A stretch of DNA of 11,190 nt from CAZSWR01 sp964610885 (GTDB taxonomy: Bacteria; Bacteroidota; Ignavibacteria; Kapaibacteriales; UBA2268). Made by a program: the position numbers and the translations under genes. Under the pieces are notes generated by a model. That model had not been told where the DNA came from and made no database searches. It saw only the letters and a list, made by a program, of their open reading frames with translations. Numbering within the stretch: the stretch's first letter is position 1; each line of letters opens with the position of its first letter. The stretch spans positions 1 through 11,190 of the forward strand of contig CAZSWR010000104.1 in the NCBI GenBank assembly GCA_964610885.1. The letters are read 5' to 3'. This document shows, piece by piece, positions 1 to 5,776 of this stretch.

Positions 1-289
1 CAGCAAATATTTTTTATTTATATTACGTATTATTTAGAAATGTTTGGGTTTAAAATCGGGATAAAAAAGTAGTTACAGTTGTTTATTCTATGAATAAATT
101 AGCGCCTTGCATGCTGTCCAGAACAGGTTTACTCAATCTCGATTCTATCAATCTCCTTCATCAGCCTGTCGGTTTCCGTAAGGGCTACGATAATTTGTCA
201 ACCGTTTGTCAAATAATATGTCAAATTAATTACTTGATATATAATGGTATTGCGAAAGTGTATTTGACAATGGTTTGACAAAAGTAAAA
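1..289. other. AT-rich left flank without a convincing gene
   Basis: No complete gene is visible. The plus-strand reading from 90 to 278 has no domain character and runs through the TTGTCAA repeat cluster, so I treat it as chance. On the minus strand a short open stretch (197 down to 129) ends in a charged, helix-like tail (…TDRLMKEIDRIEIE, then TAA). It could be the last 22 residues of a lost gene, but it has no start codon with a ribosome site and is too short to identify. The notable content is the inverted repeat at 193-283, listed separately. Confidence 0.5.
193..283. repeat. Imperfect inverted repeat of 11-bp-phased TTGTCAA boxes
   Basis: TTGTCAA occurs at 195-201 and 206-212, with a weaker ATGTCAA at 218-224, at steps of 11 and 12 bp. 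The reverse complement TTGACAA occurs at 264-270 and 275-281, again 11 bp apart. The two 21-nt arms (193-213 and 263-283) agree at 17 of 21 positions when one is inverted, with a 49-nt centre. Helical phasing on both arms looks like a cooperative binding site for a DNA-binding protein (operator or iteron-like). It lies just downstream of the 290-421 and 408-1709 minus-strand genes. The TTGACA cores could also be part of promoters. The function is inferred; the repeat itself is seen directly. Confidence 0.55.
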
Positions 290-421
290 TTATTCGATGT
301 TTTCTGTCAAACAATACTTACTGCGGTTAGTGTTGCCGGTTCTACGAACAACTCCTGAGTCAAGCAGCTTTTTGATTTCAGCTCTAATTGTTCTTTCCAA
401 GATTTCATTATTCGATCTCAT
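290..421 (-). pseudogene. Truncated winged-helix DNA-binding domain fragment (43 aa)
   Basis: This short minus-strand frame starts at ATG (419-421), inside the last codons of the DUF4917 gene, overlaps it by 14 nt and ends with TAA at 290-292. Its 43 residues read like the second half of a winged-helix domain: a recognition helix (ILERTIRAEIKKLLDSGVV) followed by a wing with basic and small residues (RRTGNTNRSKYCL). Such C-terminal modules occur in RecG/AlbA-type ATP-binding regulators and other transcription factors. The first helices of the fold are missing, so it is probably the 3' remnant of a larger gene whose 5' part was replaced when the DUF4917 gene arrived. It could instead be a translationally coupled small protein, or the tail of a DUF4917 product reached by frameshift. 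The fold assignment is by eye only. Confidence 0.4.
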
Positions 422-1709
422 TAATTTCGTAAGAAATTGTATTTGACTCAAAGAGAACAATTTCTTTATTTGGGAACAATGTTTTCAGTCTATTGTACCT
501 TTGAAGAACAATCCTATTTTTGTCATTGGTGTCAAGACTGTTTTGACAAAAGTGTACATCATTATATATTTTTCTAATCTTACTATTATTTATTCTGCTG
601 AAAATGTGAGAATCATTTTCATCTAAAGAAGAACCCATAATTAAAATCGAACCGTCTAATTCATTCAGTTTATTCAAACAAGATGACAGATACTTGTTTT
701 CTTTAATCTGTTTTTCTTTGTTGTCATTTGTAAACACGCAAACAATTTCTTCTTTAGGATTGTCTAATATTTCTTCTAACCTGTCATAAAAGGCTTTATC
801 GGTTTTTTTAGTAATCTTCTTAATTTCTGTTCTATCCTTGTAAATATGGAATGCACCATGTAAGAAAAAAACATTTTGACTAATATTATTTAGACTAGTA
901 TTAGTATCTTCATCTGGAAATAATTCATCGGGCGGGACAATATACTTTTCACCTTCAAAGCCATCTGAAGAGAGTATTTGAATCGGCTCGTTTTTACATA
1001 ACAGTATATCAACAAATTCCATTCTGAATTTTCTCTTTTCGTTATCGAAAGCCTCTTTTATCTCAGATACTAATTTGCTTTTAGATAATTTATTTAGTGG
1101 AATAGAACTCTCAACTTTATTACTATTCGTGTTGACGAGATTCTTTTTATAATTATCATAAATGTCCTTTGCTCTTTTAAAATCATCAGGAAAGCATGTC
1201 TCAATATCATATTGCTTAAAGTGACCTGTATTGTTAAAGGTTATATATGTACTATTGTCTTTATATTTCATAAGCAACAGATAAAGGAGTGGATCGTAAT
1301 TTAAAGTAAAGAAATTTGTAAAATTCTTGAACAGCAAACCTATCCCATCAGATTTTTCCTGATAAATATTCCTAATATTATCTTTCACAATCGAATAGGC
1401 TGATGTCATAAAATCAAATTTAACCTTGTTGTTTATATAGTCATCAAGGAAATCTTTATTCAAACCATCATTTTTTATTTGTTCCTTTAAGCTACCGATA
1501 ATATGCTCAATATCAATATTATCTCTTTCAATATTGAGGCGTTTGTATCCTGAATAGCTTTTTTCCATCCTCTCAAAAATGGCTTTGTAAGTTGTATATA
1601 CTCCAAGAGAACAGTTGAAACCATTACATAGTAACAAATGCTTACTACTACTATCCTGGCTTAACTCTTGCGATATTTCTTTGTAACTTTTTAAAATGAT
1701 GTCGCTCAT
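408..1709 (-). CDS. DUF4917 family protein (SIR2-like motifs), possible defence gene
   Basis: This 433-residue protein shows the order of motifs I associate with DUF4917 and SIR2-like folds. They are a nucleotide-binding-like LLLCNGFN near residues 25-32, FTLNYDPLLY at 134-143 with the N-Y-D triplet, FLHGAFHIY at 282-290, and ILIMGSSLDENDSHIF at 355-370, which resembles the 'GYSLSDxD' segment of SIR2-like proteins. SIR2-like domains in bacterial immunity often degrade NAD+, but that activity is not established for DUF4917 and is only inferred here. There is no signal peptide or membrane segment, so it is probably cytoplasmic. The ATG at 1709 is preceded by AGGA with a 6-nt spacer. The gene is far more AT-rich than the genes to its right and stands alone, which fits recent horizontal transfer. 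Its last 14 nt overlap the winged-helix fragment at 290-421. The family call is by motif recall, not by a search. Confidence 0.75.
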   Translation of the reverse strand: MSDIILKSYKEISQELSQDSSSKHLLLCNGFNCSLGVYTTYKAIFERMEKSYSGYKRLNIERDNIDIEHIIGSLKEQIKNDGLNKDFLDDYINNKVKFDFMTSAYSIVKDNIRNIYQEKSDGIGLLFKNFTNFFTLNYDPLLYLLLMKYKDNSTYITFNNTGHFKQYDIETCFPDDFKRAKDIYDNYKKNLVNTNSNKVESSIPLNKLSKSKLVSEIKEAFDNEKRKFRMEFVDILLCKNEPIQILSSDGFEGEKYIVPPDELFPDEDTNTSLNNISQNVFFLHGAFHIYKDRTEIKKITKKTDKAFYDRLEEILDNPKEEIVCVFTNDNKEKQIKENKYLSSCLNKLNELDGSILIMGSSLDENDSHIFSRINNSKIRKIYNDVHFCQNSLDTNDKNRIVLQRYNRLKTLFPNKEIVLFESNTISYEINEIE

Positions 1710-1917
1710 AAACAGTCCTAAATTTTTTATTACAATTTTTCACAAATATCTCATTGAATCGCCTTGCATTTTCTCTAAGTATTGTTAGATTGTCATTAGC
1801 CTGCAATTTCCCTGCATTGGAGTCAAGAATTTGTCATATAAAAATACAAAAAAAAAATTCATAAACCAAAGTCGAATGGGCGAAATCATTTGCCCGGGCC
1901 GGCGTGCATCCGTCCAC

Positions 1918-1950
1918 AAAAAAACCCGGCCGGATGGTGTCGCGGTCGGG
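1918..1950 (-). terminator. Rho-independent terminator of the M29/LiaF-like operon
   Basis: Read on the minus strand, CCCGACCG (1950-1943) pairs with CGGCCGGG (1932-1925) at 7 of 8 positions around a 10-nt loop, followed directly by seven T residues (1924-1918). It begins 37 nt after the stop codon of the LiaF-like gene, which is the expected place. A second GC-rich palindrome, GCCCGGGC at 1892-1899, lies just beyond it. This terminator also marks roughly where GC-rich chromosome gives way to the AT-rich island on the left. Confidence 0.75.
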
Positions 1951-1986
1951 CTTGAATTGGGTCAAATGATGTTGTAACTATGTATG

Positions 1987-2664
1987 CTACTTTCTTTCAC
2001 GTTTTTCGGTGATGGAGACGCCGCCGAAAAGTACGAAATAGTTGACGTTCAGCACGGGCTTGATTTCCAACGGGTCTGCCGAATCCTTGACGCGATTCTC
2101 GAAGCCGCCGAAAATCGGATAGCCCTTGGACTGTATGTGCCAATTCCGCGGGACGGTCAGCTTGACGCCGCCGAAAGCAGCAGTAATGTCTAAGTTGGCA
2201 GTGCTCGTGGGGCTTAGCTCCACTTCCGACAGGTCGATTTCGCAACCGCCGAAAATTGCCGTCAGGTTCCCGCCGCGGAAGTTCTCGCCGGTTACTTTTT
2301 GGTTGTAGCCGGAGAAAAACGCCACGCCGTCCAATTGGTCGATCGCGGCCGCATTGCATCGCGGATGACGCGCTCGGGAGGTCAGTATCCAAATGCCGAC
2401 GAGCAGTATGCAAATCGGCCAGAACAGACTCCAAAAGCTCGGAATGAAGCTAAACGTGGAAGCCAGCAGCATAAGGCCAATGGCAATCAGCAGCGTGCTG
2501 GAAACTATGCTTCCCTTCGACCGGAAAATATTGAACACCCCAACGCCGACAAGCAGCATTGGCCACCAATCGGAAATGAGATCTCCGAAAAGAATTATTC
2601 CGAATTGGTCAAGGATGTACCCCGCACCGAGGACAATCAGCAGTAGCCCTATGATATAACGCAT
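1987..2664 (-). CDS. LiaF-like membrane protein (DUF5668 transmembrane region plus LiaF-type C-terminal domain)
   Basis: The 225-residue protein has four hydrophobic segments at about residues 3-21, 33-48, 55-72 and 77-95. Tryptophan-rich turns such as SDWWPMLLVG and FWPICILLVG are typical of the LiaI/LiaF-like transmembrane region (DUF5668). From about residue 105 onward is a soluble domain with a repeating aromatic-Gly-Gly strand-turn motif (FGG at 138-140, 164-166, 185-187 and 213-215), characteristic of the LiaF/VraT C-terminal beta-structure. In Firmicutes LiaF restrains the LiaSR cell-envelope stress sensor; in other phyla these proteins are common but uncharacterised, and no LiaS/LiaR kinase pair is present here. 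The ATG at 2664 has a perfect GGAGG site at 2672-2676 with a 7-nt spacer. The gene begins 20 nt after the M29 peptidase gene, so the two are very likely one transcript. Its role in envelope homeostasis is inferred from the family. Confidence 0.85.
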   Translation of the reverse strand: MRYIIGLLLIVLGAGYILDQFGIILFGDLISDWWPMLLVGVGVFNIFRSKGSIVSSTLLIAIGLMLLASTFSFIPSFWSLFWPICILLVGIWILTSRARHPRCNAAAIDQLDGVAFFSGYNQKVTGENFRGGNLTAIFGGCEIDLSEVELSPTSTANLDITAAFGGVKLTVPRNWHIQSKGYPIFGGFENRVKDSADPLEIKPVLNVNYFVLFGGVSITEKRERK

Positions 2665-2671
2665 AGTTCAG

Positions 2672-2676
2672 CCTCC
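2672..2676 (-). promoter_or_regulatory. Strong Shine-Dalgarno site of the LiaF-like gene
   Basis: On the minus strand GGAGG lies 7 nt before the ATG at 2664 and fixes that start. It is the strongest ribosome-binding site in the window and lies in the 20-nt gap between the two genes of this operon. Confidence 0.85.
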
Positions 2677-2684
2677 GGGCAACG

Positions 2685-3647
2685 TTAATAAGTAAATTTA
2701 CCGTTTTCCATAATCATCACATCATCGAAAAAGACGGTCGGTTTCTTCACGATTCCGTCCAAGTGGATCGGTACGTTGACCTTTCCGCCCATTGAAATAT
2801 TGTTCCCGAAGGCAATGTGTATCGTGCCGAGCACTTTTTCGTCTTCGAGTATTTGGCCGCAAAGTTTGGCTTTGTAGTTTGTGCCGATGCCGAATTCGCC
2901 GACTGCATAGGCGTGGCGGCCTCCGGTGTCGAGCATCATTTTCAGGTCGTCGGCCTCTTCCTTGCCCTCGATGGAGCGTGCGTAGCCGTCGATGATGCTA
3001 ACCTTGATTGGATTCTTGAGCAGTCCGATGCCGGCGAAAGACCCGTCGAAAATCACGATACCGTTTGTCTTGGCTTCGTTCGGGGCGATATAGACCTCGC
3101 CGGAGGGCAAATTGCCGCTCTGGCCGATGGTGCGCAGAATGCCGGTGCTGGCGTAAACCTTGCGTTTTTTGACGTTCATCGTAACGTCTGTGCCGCTTTT
3201 GGTGGTAACGCGAATGGTATGGCATTTCTTCATCAACTCTTCGACTTCCTGAGTTTGCTGAAGAACCTTCTCGCTGTCCGCGCTGAAGCAACGTTCCATT
3301 GTTTCTTGGGTGATTCCGGGCATAGTCCCGACGCGCACGCCAAGCTCGGAAGCGCGGCGACGGGCGTCTGTGTGGGTTAGCGAGCGGGTGGTGGGGCAGA
3401 TAACCACATCGACTTTTCTCATCAACGATGCCACTTGGTCGGGCGGTTCGTTTCCGTTCATCTCGCGTGCTTTCATCTCGACGTATATTGATTCCATAGC
3501 CGTGCGTTTGCCGTTTTCGAAGAGGGCAAGCCCAATGTCGCGTCTGTGCTCATCGCAGACGACCAGCAGTGTTTCGTCTTGCGATACGCCCATGTATTCT
3601 TCGAGAGCGGTTTGGCAGGCTTTGTTCAGTTTTGCATTAATTTCCAT
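2685..3647 (-). CDS. M29-family (aminopeptidase T/AmpS-like) metallopeptidase
   Basis: This 320-residue cytoplasmic protein has no signal peptide. M29 enzymes are metal-dependent aminopeptidases that release N-terminal residues from peptides. The expected ligand set can be read in order: E184 in NLPSGEV, E251 in VGEFGIGTN, H277 in GTIHIAFG, and H295 and D297 in PIHLDG. The E184-E251 spacing (67) and E251-H277 spacing (26) are close to those I recall for AmpS-type enzymes. At 320 residues it is shorter than classical AmpS/AmpT (about 410) and similar in length to the M29-like branch that also contains the NicX dihydroxypyridine dioxygenase, so the substrate is uncertain. The ATG at 3647 has a weak GGA upstream (CGGAACCAAA). 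It is the first gene of a minus-strand pair with the LiaF-like gene 20 nt downstream. Confidence 0.85.
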   Translation of the reverse strand: MEINAKLNKACQTALEEYMGVSQDETLLVVCDEHRRDIGLALFENGKRTAMESIYVEMKAREMNGNEPPDQVASLMRKVDVVICPTTRSLTHTDARRRASELGVRVGTMPGITQETMERCFSADSEKVLQQTQEVEELMKKCHTIRVTTKSGTDVTMNVKKRKVYASTGILRTIGQSGNLPSGEVYIAPNEAKTNGIVIFDGSFAGIGLLKNPIKVSIIDGYARSIEGKEEADDLKMMLDTGGRHAYAVGEFGIGTNYKAKLCGQILEDEKVLGTIHIAFGNNISMGGKVNVPIHLDGIVKKPTVFFDDVMIMENGKFTY

Positions 3648-3671
3648 TTTGGTTCCGTTTATCTTAAATTA

Positions 3672-3701
3672 TTTATACAATTTTTACTTTCATGTGCACA
3701 T
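3672..3701 (-). promoter_or_regulatory. Possible promoter/operator of the M29-LiaF operon
   Basis: Upstream of the ATG at 3647, the minus strand has a TATAAA -10-like box (3677-3672). About 14 nt further upstream is a perfect 10-bp palindrome, ATGTGCACAT (3692-3701), close to where a -35 element or operator would sit. There is no good -35 hexamer. This is a position-based guess. Confidence 0.2.
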
Positions 3702-3994
3702 AGAAACTTTCTAATCAATGCAAAATCAATTAGAAAACGATATATTTAATAAATTGTTTCACAAGCGGCAAAGGCTTAATGACTTAATTTATTTAAATAT
3801 AAATATTTAAACACACTGCAAAATATAAAATATATAGCTAAATGCAAAACGGTTTTTTTCTGGTAAAAAAATAAGTATTCCAAATTATTTTTTCGATAAA
3901 AATTTGTGTGAGTAGATTCCAATTTGCATCTGAATGTGCGAGCACGGGGGAATCCATTGGATGGTTGCAAAATAAACTTATCCGATGACTTTGT

Positions 3995-4021
3995 GTAGGG
4001 GCGGGTTCCAAACCCGCCCGA
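3995..4021 (+). repeat. GTAGGGG-type palindromic intergenic repeat, copy 1
   Basis: GTAGGGGC leads into a perfect 9-bp stem, GGGCGGGTT (3999-4007) and AACCCGCCC (4011-4019), with a 3-nt loop. It is noncoding and REP-like. The same GTAGGGG head recurs in inverted orientation at 4120-4127 and in the repeat at 4474-4520. Confidence 0.75.
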
Positions 4022-4103
4022 GGATATGATCTATATAGTACACAATAAAATATTCAGGTGAGTATAATATTATTCCGTCATTCCTGATGTTATGCATGGA
4101 AGA

Positions 4104-4127
4104 GGGCACGGCGTGCCGTGCCCCTAC
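4104..4127 (-). repeat. GTAGGGG-type palindromic intergenic repeat, copy 2 (inverted)
   Basis: A perfect 9-bp stem, GGGCACGGC (4104-4112) and GCCGTGCCC (4115-4123), with a 2-nt loop, runs into CCTAC. On the minus strand it therefore reads GTAGGGGCACGGC. Together with copy 1 it bounds 133 bp (3995-4127) with inverted GTAGGGGC ends, as in a small nonautonomous element. Confidence 0.75.
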
Positions 4128-4473
4128 GATCACGAGCAAAAAATAATAACCTTATCAATATTCCCTAACCTTAATAGCCCGGAAAATCCAAACCATGAAC
4201 AAAACCTTATTAACTTATTAAATATATACATATAAGGTAATAAGTCCCCAAGCAAAATTTTGCAAGCAATTTTATATAACTTTATTAAATAATGTCTGGT
4301 GCTTAGCAGAAAAAAACCGGCCAACCTTGGAATTAGGTGGCGGCTGCCACTTAATTTTTCAAGGGCAGCGCAATGATGAAAGGAAAGATGAACATGAATT
4401 CATTTTTCCTTATATTAGATGTTAGTTAGATAAAAGTTTATTTCAATCAGAATTTTCGTAAAGATCGAAGGGA

Positions 4474-4520
4474 CAGTAGGGGTTCAAAATGTAGGGGTTC
4501 AAAATTTTGAACCCCTACTG
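4474..4520. repeat. GTAGGGG repeat with duplicated left arm
   Basis: The 15-mer GTAGGGGTTCAAAAT occurs twice in perfect tandem (4476-4490 and 4491-4505). A single inverted copy, ATTTTGAACCCCTAC (4504-4518), follows. The inner pair forms a perfect 28-bp palindrome (4491-4518). The outer pair, extended by CA/TG (4474-4489 with 4505-4520), can pair as an alternative hairpin with the inner left arm in the loop. Confidence 0.8.
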
Positions 4521-4544
4521 CTTGCATATAAATAAATGTTGTTG

Positions 4545-4571
4545 TGGAGCGGCACGCCGTGCATTCGCCCC
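4545..4571 (-). repeat. Partial GTAGGGG-family repeat
   Basis: On the minus strand the segment reads GGGGCGAATGCACGGCGTGC and continues CGCTCC. It shares the core GCACGGCGTGCCG with the repeat at 4104-4127 and keeps the GGGGC head, but the stem is shorter (GCAC/GTGC around GCC at 4552-4562). Confidence 0.5.
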
Positions 4572-4607
4572 GCGACAGAGGATTTTGCAGTAAATTACAT
4601 TCTTATA

Positions 4608-4674
4608 ACCCTCCCGAAGGTTTCAAAACATACGTTATGAACATAGATCCAGGGGCATTAACCTTCGGAAGGGT
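4608..4674. repeat. Inverted repeat with ACCTTCGG arms
   Basis: The arms ACCCTCCCGAAGGTT (4608-4622) and AACCTTCGGAAGGGT (4660-4674) are complementary at 14 of 15 positions, separated by 37 nt. A related ACCTTCGGAGAGG occurs alone at 10524-10536. It lies about 100 nt upstream of the glycosyltransferase start, and no run of T follows it, so it is probably a mobile or REP-like remnant rather than a terminator. Confidence 0.6.
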
Positions 4675-4770
4675 ACTGCGTTCAAGTGCATTGTTACCCA
4701 CACAAATCGCGATCGAGCCAATTTTCTTTAGTTTTCTCGGAATATTTTTTTAATTTTGCTTTTTGTATTA

Positions 4771-5643
4771 ATGTATCGTGCGGAAATGGCGGACTTACAA
4801 GAAATAACGAAAATGCAAAAAGCAAACGTAACGGCCCAACCGCCGCTTGAGAGCGTGCAGTCCAATATCTCCGTCGGCCGGCTCGAACTGGAGAACCAAC
4901 AGCCCCGGATCAGCGTCGTCATTCCTGTCTATATGGAAGAGAAAATCTTAGAGTCCACTCTTTCGCTCTATACGCCCGAGCTGCGCAAAAAGTACAACTT
5001 AGAAATTATCGTCAGCGATGGCGGCTCGACCGATTCCACACTCGAAATTGCAAGGCGCCACGCCGACCTCGTCGTCGAACATGCCGACCAAACCCGCCGC
5101 CAGACCATCAGCGAGGGCAGGAATATGGGCGCGCTCCACGCCCGAGGCACCACTTTGGTGTTCATCAATGGAGACACCGCCCCGCTCGCGCCGGACGAAT
5201 TCTTCGCTTTTGTCTCCGAGTGGGACGCCGGCCGCGCCAATCACTCCGAAGCGGGCGCCCTGGCTTGCTACGTCGATGTCGATAAAAAAGAGAAAATTTT
5301 CAAAGATAAATTATTCTATGGCTTCCACAATGCCTACGTCCGATTTTTGAATTCAATCGGGATGGGCATGGGCCGCGGCGAATGCCAGATTGTGCGTGCG
5401 TCGGTCTTCAAGGGAGTGGGAGGATACAACGCCCGAGTCGCTGCTGGCGAGGATTTCGACCTGTACCGCCGCATCGGTAAAATCGCGAAAATCCGATTTG
5501 CCAACGAGATAACCGTCCTCGAATCGCCACGCCGATTCCGCAAATACGGATACACGCGGATCCTGCTGACGTGGACGCTGAATTCTTTATCTGTCATGTT
5601 CTTCAGCCGTTCGTATTCCAAACAGTGGGAAGCCGTGCGGTGA
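4771..5643 (+). CDS. Family 2 glycosyltransferase (GT-A fold)
   Basis: This 290-residue protein begins with about 45 variable residues, then a GT2 domain: RISVVIPVYMEE (46-57), the nucleotide-binding SDGGSTDST (82-90), the acidic NGD (133-135) in place of DXD, an acceptor-loop segment GRGECQIVRASVFKGVGGYN (201-220), and the catalytic-base-like GEDFDLYRR (226-234). The tail SPRRFRKYGYTR (252-263) is typical of this small GT2 subgroup. Such enzymes transfer a sugar from a nucleotide sugar to lipids or envelope glycans at the cytoplasmic face. The only strongly hydrophobic stretch is at 264-278, so membrane attachment is at most peripheral. Donor and acceptor are unknown. The start is uncertain: TTG at 4756 and ATG at 4771, 4786 and 4813 are all in frame, and none has a good ribosome site. 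I chose the first ATG. The activase gene follows after 133 nt on the same strand. Confidence 0.88.
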   Translation: MYRAEMADLQEITKMQKANVTAQPPLESVQSNISVGRLELENQQPRISVVIPVYMEEKILESTLSLYTPELRKKYNLEIIVSDGGSTDSTLEIARRHADLVVEHADQTRRQTISEGRNMGALHARGTTLVFINGDTAPLAPDEFFAFVSEWDAGRANHSEAGALACYVDVDKKEKIFKDKLFYGFHNAYVRFLNSIGMGMGRGECQIVRASVFKGVGGYNARVAAGEDFDLYRRIGKIAKIRFANEITVLESPRRFRKYGYTRILLTWTLNSLSVMFFSRSYSKQWEAVR

Positions 5644-5765
5644 TCAATTCCTTCATTTCGGCCGAGCAAGCCCCAAGGCCCTTCAATTCATGCCGTTTGC
5701 AGGCTTCCGAAACCTTCGCGCAACGCCCCAAGCAATCGGCTCGATCAATTCGTTTCTGTCCAATC

Positions 5766-5770
5766 AGGGT
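5766..5770 (+). promoter_or_regulatory. Ribosome-binding site deciding the activase start
   Basis: AGGGT lies 6 nt before the ATG at 5777. The frame stays open upstream to an ATG at 5690, but those 29 extra codons have no ribosome site and no family character. The activator fold begins immediately after the 5777 ATG (YSVGISLG). Confidence 0.55.
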
Positions 5771-5776
5771 GCAATA

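Larger units (their letters stand above)
3648..4770. other. 1.1-kb noncoding spacer with a cluster of palindromic repeats
   Basis: This spacer separates the divergent minus-strand peptidase operon from the plus-strand glycosyltransferase. The left part (3660-3990) is very AT-rich and shows no gene. The two minus-strand open frames in the spacer (3970-3776 and 4324-4130) have low-complexity, Phe/Tyr/Leu/Lys-rich translations and no ribosome site, so I treat them as chance. From 3995 to 4675 it holds at least five hairpin-forming repeats, listed separately. Promoters for the divergent genes must lie here, but no clear -35/-10 pair is visible for the glycosyltransferase. Confidence 0.7.

Noticed and set aside
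129..197. Minus-strand 22-codon open tail ending RIEIE-TAA, possibly the end of a lost gene
   Set aside because: Too short to identify, with a stop codon directly upstream; mentioned only in the flank description.
103..1769. CGCCTTGCAT at 103-112 and 1760-1769 as flanking direct repeats of the DUF4917 island
   Set aside because: A 10-bp match is expected by chance in a window this long, and the neighbouring bases do not extend it.
1651..1806. Minus-strand frame (51 codons from a TTG) overlapping the DUF4917 start, with a fairly protein-like translation (LQANDNLTILRENARRFNEIF...)
   Set aside because: No ATG and no properly spaced ribosome site; it overlaps a better-supported gene start and has no recognisable family.
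3776..4324. Two 64-codon minus-strand ORFs in the spacer (3776-3970 and 4130-4324)
   Set aside because: Low-complexity translations in AT-rich DNA, no ribosome sites, no family resemblance.
5690..5776. 29-codon N-terminal extension of the activase
   Set aside because: No ribosome site before 5690; AGGGT precedes the 5777 ATG and the family fold starts right there.
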